A DNA stretch of 36,279 bases, from positions 1-36,279 of the forward strand of contig NZ_NWSQ01000042.1 in the NCBI RefSeq assembly GCF_002531725.1, in the 5' to 3' direction. Both the position numbers and the translations under genes were made by a program. This DNA comes from Rhizobium sp. L43 (GTDB taxonomy: Bacteria; Pseudomonadota; Alphaproteobacteria; Rhizobiales; Rhizobiaceae). Below, one piece after another: positions 33,510-36,279 of this stretch. The notes under the pieces are model-generated. The model was not told the origin of the DNA, did not search any database, and saw only the letters and a list, made by a program, of their open reading frames with translations. Within the stretch, counting starts at the first letter, position 1; every line of letters begins with the position of its first letter.

Positions 33510-34132
33510 ATGGGGATAGGGGGAGCCTGTTGCCTCGGCTCCTCCCTCCCAGCCACCCGGCATCCGGATCCGCACCGGGCGGTTGGAGCAGTTGAAGTCG
33601 GCAGGATCGCAGTTCTCCCAGCCTGACGCGTGGCGTTGCTTATCCTGGTGCGGCGGATTTCATTTCTCGCTGCCGTGGCCCTTCGAGCTTCACCCTACCT
33701 GCCAGATCGGCGAGCTTCGCTGACGCGACCATCAGAGACCGTTCAAATCAGATAACCAGCGGTTCTCCCTTTCGCTCGTTCGGCCCTTCGTCCGCACTTC
33801 CGTGCTCACTACTAAGGCCTCTGCTTCTCGCTCAGGCTCGACACCGTCGCCCTTTGGCGTGAGGCGAGATCTCCCCAGGTAAGAGCGCACTCCTTCACTG
33901 CCCGACCGCCGGATCTACGCCACCGCCTCTTGGTCAAGAGAGCTTCGCCGTTCTTTGCCCGCTCGCCCTGGTCGGCACCGCCATATCCGATTCTTGTTCA
34001 TCGGCCCTCAGTTTCGATCCACGCTTCCTCCTCACGGTTGGTCGCCCTTCCTCAGTTGCGCTTCGCTTCGCTCGCCATGACCAACTTACGTGGGGACTTC
34101 CACCCACAAGAGTGCGCCCATGCTGGGCGCAC
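33510..34132 (-). ncRNA. Group II intron ribozyme without maturase ORF (about 623 nt)
   Basis: Read on the minus strand it starts GTGCGCCCAGCATGGGCGCA, the typical 5' end of bacterial group II introns, followed by GTGGGTGGAAGTCCCCAC and GTAAGTTGGTCATGGCGAG. Near the 3' end, CCGCCCGGTGCGGATCCGG followed by CCGGGTGG (33553-33582) matches domain V. A domain VI-like hairpin (GGAGCC...GGCTCC) then leads to a terminal CCCCAT. Full introns of this type carry a reverse transcriptase/maturase gene of over 1.2 kb in domain IV; here only about 200 nt remain there and no such ORF is open. It therefore needs a maturase in trans or is dead. One pair in the inner domain V stem seems mismatched. Boundaries are read from the GTGCG and AT ends. 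Confidence 0.72.
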
Positions 34133-34665
34133 AACACGAAGCTGCTCGATCGGGTCCGTGCATCAACTGACCTTACTACACCAGCCGCATAGAAGGCTGG
34201 CGGCCATTCTACCCAGTCAACCGTGACCTTAGAATGTCATGAGATCTTTACGGTCATGACGATCAAAATTGCCCATCAAAACCTGCGAACCCATGGCGGC
34301 GACAGGACGGTACCTATCTCGATGGCTGACCTTGTGAAAGGTGGCCCCGAGGAGCTGCACCGTTCCAGAAGCGTCTGAAAAGTCGTTTCGTTTCAAAGTG
34401 TTGGAGCTGTGGTCAGCTGACCACTGGAAAACTAGCTGTTGGCGGGGCGTCTTACTCCAAAAAACTCCCTGCCAGTTGGCCCACGACAGCAGGTCGGGCG
34501 GAAAAACCTTGATCACTGGACCCGCTGGCTGGCGCTCAATCCTCATCCGGCGGCGATTAGACCGTATGTTCGTAGGGTGAAGGTGGCCCGCCCCCGCGGT
34601 AAGCTGAATTCGGGGGTTGCTCTGGATAGGCCGGAGCCGAGCCCCACGCTTAGCGAGGGCGAACC
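34133..34665. other. Gene-poor stretch between the intron and the IS110 gene
   Basis: No recognisable gene. The minus frame 34229-34801 is open but overlaps the IS110 gene and has no domain. The last roughly 110 bases (from about 34560, with GTAGGGTGAAGGTGGCCCGC) look like the leader of the IS110 element. The 5' exon side of the group II intron lies at 34133 and above; its host gene cannot be identified. Confidence 0.4.
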
Positions 34666-35787
34666 ATGAAAGAAGATAGCGTAATTTTCGTCGGCTTGGA
34701 TACGTCGAAATTGAAGATTTCGGTGGCCATTGCCGACGGAACCCGCAACGGCGAGGTGCGGTTTTTCGGCGACATCTCCTCGGAGCCGGCATCAGTGGCA
34801 TCTATGGTCAACAAGCTTTCCAAGCGCGGAGCTAAGCTTCATTTTTGCTATGAGGCCGGTCCAACGGTTACGGTCTTTACCGGCATATTGTCGAACTGGG
34901 GCATGATTGCGTGGTCGTGGCGCCGTCACTGGTGCCCAAGCGTGCGGGCGACCGGGTGAAGACAAACCGCCGGGATGCCATGGGTCTAGCGCGCCTGCAC
35001 CGGGCGGGCGAGCTGACCGCAGTCTGGGTCCCAGATGAAGGCCATGAGGCGATCCGCGACCTGGTGCGGGCGCGTGAGGCGGCCAGCGACGCGCTGAAAC
35101 AGGCGCGTCAGCAACTTCAGTCCTTCTTGTTGCGTCATGGCCGGATCTATGCCGGACGCGAACCATGGACGCGTGCCCATACAAGATGGCTGACTGACAT
35201 GCCAGGCCTTCGATCATCCCGCCCACCAAATCCTGCTGGCGGAATATTGCCAGGCAGTCGCGGATGCCTGCGTGCGCCTGGATCGGCTGACCAAGCTGGT
35301 CGTCGAGACCGCGGCATCCTGGTCAATGGCCCCGGTTGTGGCCGCCTACCAGGCGATCCGCGGCGTCGCGTTCATGACGGCGGTCACCTTTGTCGTCGAG
35401 ATCGGCGACGTCAGGCGCTTCGATAATCCCCGTCAGTTGATGGCGTATCTCGGTCTCGTGCCGTCGGAAAGCTCAACCGGCGAACGGGTCAAGCGTGGTG
35501 GGATCACCAAGGCGGGCAATACAAGGGCTCGAAGGGTACTCATTGAAGGGGCTTGGACATATCGCTTCCCGGCTCGCGTGAGCCCGAAGATCCAGGCGCG
35601 ACTGGACGACCTACCAAGAACGGTTCGCGAGATTGCTTGGAAAGCCCAGGTGAGGCTTTGCGCGCGCTATCGCAAGCTGATGGCGGCAGGCAAGCCGAAG
35701 GTCGTCGCGGTCACCGCCATTGCGCGAGAAATGGCAGCGTTCCTGTGGGCCATCGGGCAGGAGGTCGCTCCCATAGCAAAAGGCTAA
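34666..35787 (+). pseudogene. IS110-family transposase with two frameshifts
   Basis: Three frames together spell one IS110 DEDD transposase. Frame one has FVGLDTSKLKISVAIADG (first Asp) and CYEAGPT (Glu). A one-base loss near 34864 moves the reading to GYGLYRHIVELGHDCVVVAP, KTNRRDAMGLARLHRAGEL (the later acidic pair) and REAASDALKQARQQLQSF. A second shift near 35205 leads to AFDHPAHQILLAEYCQAVAD and then the C-terminal Transposase_20 part, RGVAFMTAVTFVVEIGDVRRF and GGITKAGNTRARRVLIEGAW, up to the stop at 35787. The order and length are normal, so this is a formerly complete copy that has decayed by small indels. Confidence 0.85.
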
Positions 35788-36185
35788 AGGCGAATAACCA
35801 GCTTGAACAGAGACGCTTAACCCGCAAATTGAAATCATCTGCTGTTGGACAAAGATGGAGGCAGGGCTCCGGTGGGGAACCCTCGCAGGCTCTATGTGGC
35901 GGACAATTCCAAGCCCGAGATTAGACAGAGGCAGCCCCAGACGAACACACGGAAATGCGGTACCCAACCCGCGCATAAGAGTATGCCAGCCGTCGTCGAA
36001 ATGCCCTGTCTCCTCCTTTGTTCAACAGCTACACGCATCGGCTTTCGTCCTCAAAACCGGAAAGAAAGACTCATGACTAAAGAGCTTGCAAACGAACATA
36101 AGAGAGCCCGGCGGTTTAGAGTAGGCCAAATGGCGCGGTTACGGCGGTTATTTCAGCATCATTTGTCGGGGTCTGGATCCGAGCG
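35788..36185. other. IS110 downstream flank and gene-free sequence
   Basis: The first roughly 220 bases (with GACAGAGGCAGCCCCAGACG and CGGTACCCAACCCGCG) resemble the non-coding 3' part of rhizobial IS110 copies as I remember them. IS110 elements lack inverted repeats, so the exact end cannot be placed. No gene is seen in the remainder. Confidence 0.35.
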
Positions 36186-36279
36186 ATGCGTGCGGCCGGA
36201 ATTGGTTGTACAACACGACGACAGAACACCCACGGGACCGAGGTTCGCGAGCTTCTGTATCCGTGGCATCCCTGGTCCG
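36186..36279 (+). CDS. Partial small ORF with RELLYPWHPWS motif, running off the window
   Basis: An open frame from ATG at 36186 reads 31 codons to the window edge and includes EVRELLYPWHPWS. This string recalls small proteins found next to rhizobial transposons (similar to DUF5372, with a PFHPLSGR-type motif). The function is not known to me. No clear ribosome site precedes the ATG, so the start is uncertain. The rest lies outside. Confidence 0.35.
   Translation, partial: MRAAGIGCTTRRQNTHGTEVRELLYPWHPWS

Noticed and set aside
34229..34801. 190-codon minus frame overlapping the IS110 start
   Set aside because: No recognisable domain and it overlaps a clear transposase start on the other strand.

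Overview
The window looks like an accessory region (plasmid or genomic island) of an alphaproteobacterium, most likely of the order Rhizobiales. The reasons are the GC-rich coding style, rhizobial-type insertion sequences (IS5, IS21, IS66/ISBst12-like, IS110), a rhizobial-type SRAP remnant, a DUF1612-like remnant and a CCUCCUCCC hairpin array of the alphaproteobacterial 'cuckoo' sRNA type. No housekeeping, rRNA or tRNA gene is visible. It reads as a defence island: conflict-type systems separated by broken mobile elements.

Layout. 1-1076: an IS5-family transposase tail joined to a broken SRAP gene. 1111-1290: four CCUCCUCCC hairpins on the minus strand, the last shaped like a terminator. 1736-2343: a hicA-hicB toxin-antitoxin pair. 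2344-3300: no intact gene, with a perfect 22-bp palindrome and a decayed IS66 tnpA. 3309-7829 (minus): a three-gene operon with the architecture and gene order of Detocs (large HATPase-domain protein, stand-alone receiver, receiver-nucleosidase effector). 8382-9530: an unknown zinc-ribbon gene whose 3' end runs into an IS21 element (9508-11993). 11922-19332 (minus): an operon of a giant DUF4011/SF1 helicase/MTES_1575-type nuclease/DUF3320 protein, an SbcD-like phosphoesterase and an SMC/YhaN-like ATPase cut off by the same IS21.

19586-28843 (plus) is the most striking part. It is one tightly coupled eight-gene operon: sigma-70-like protein, small helical protein, ImmA/IrrE peptidase-UvrD helicase-nuclease fusion, three-repeat poly-ubiquitin-like protein ending in Gly, E2-like protein, JAB deubiquitinase-E1 fusion, APH-fold kinase with a receiver-like N-terminus, and a DUF6527-like protein. 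Seven of the eight genes overlap or nearly abut their neighbour; the only real gap is 83 bp before the ubiquitin-like gene. I infer a stress- or phage-responsive ubiquitin-like modification system with its own transcription factor and a DNA-processing arm.

28844-36279 is a graveyard of mobile DNA: DUF4365-like and DUF1612-like fragments, a 49-bp tandem duplication across the tip of an IS66/ISBst12-type element whose transposase is frameshifted, a long serine resolvase with palindromes upstream, a group II intron ribozyme of about 620 nt without a maturase ORF, a twice-frameshifted IS110 transposase, and the start of a small ORF at the window edge.
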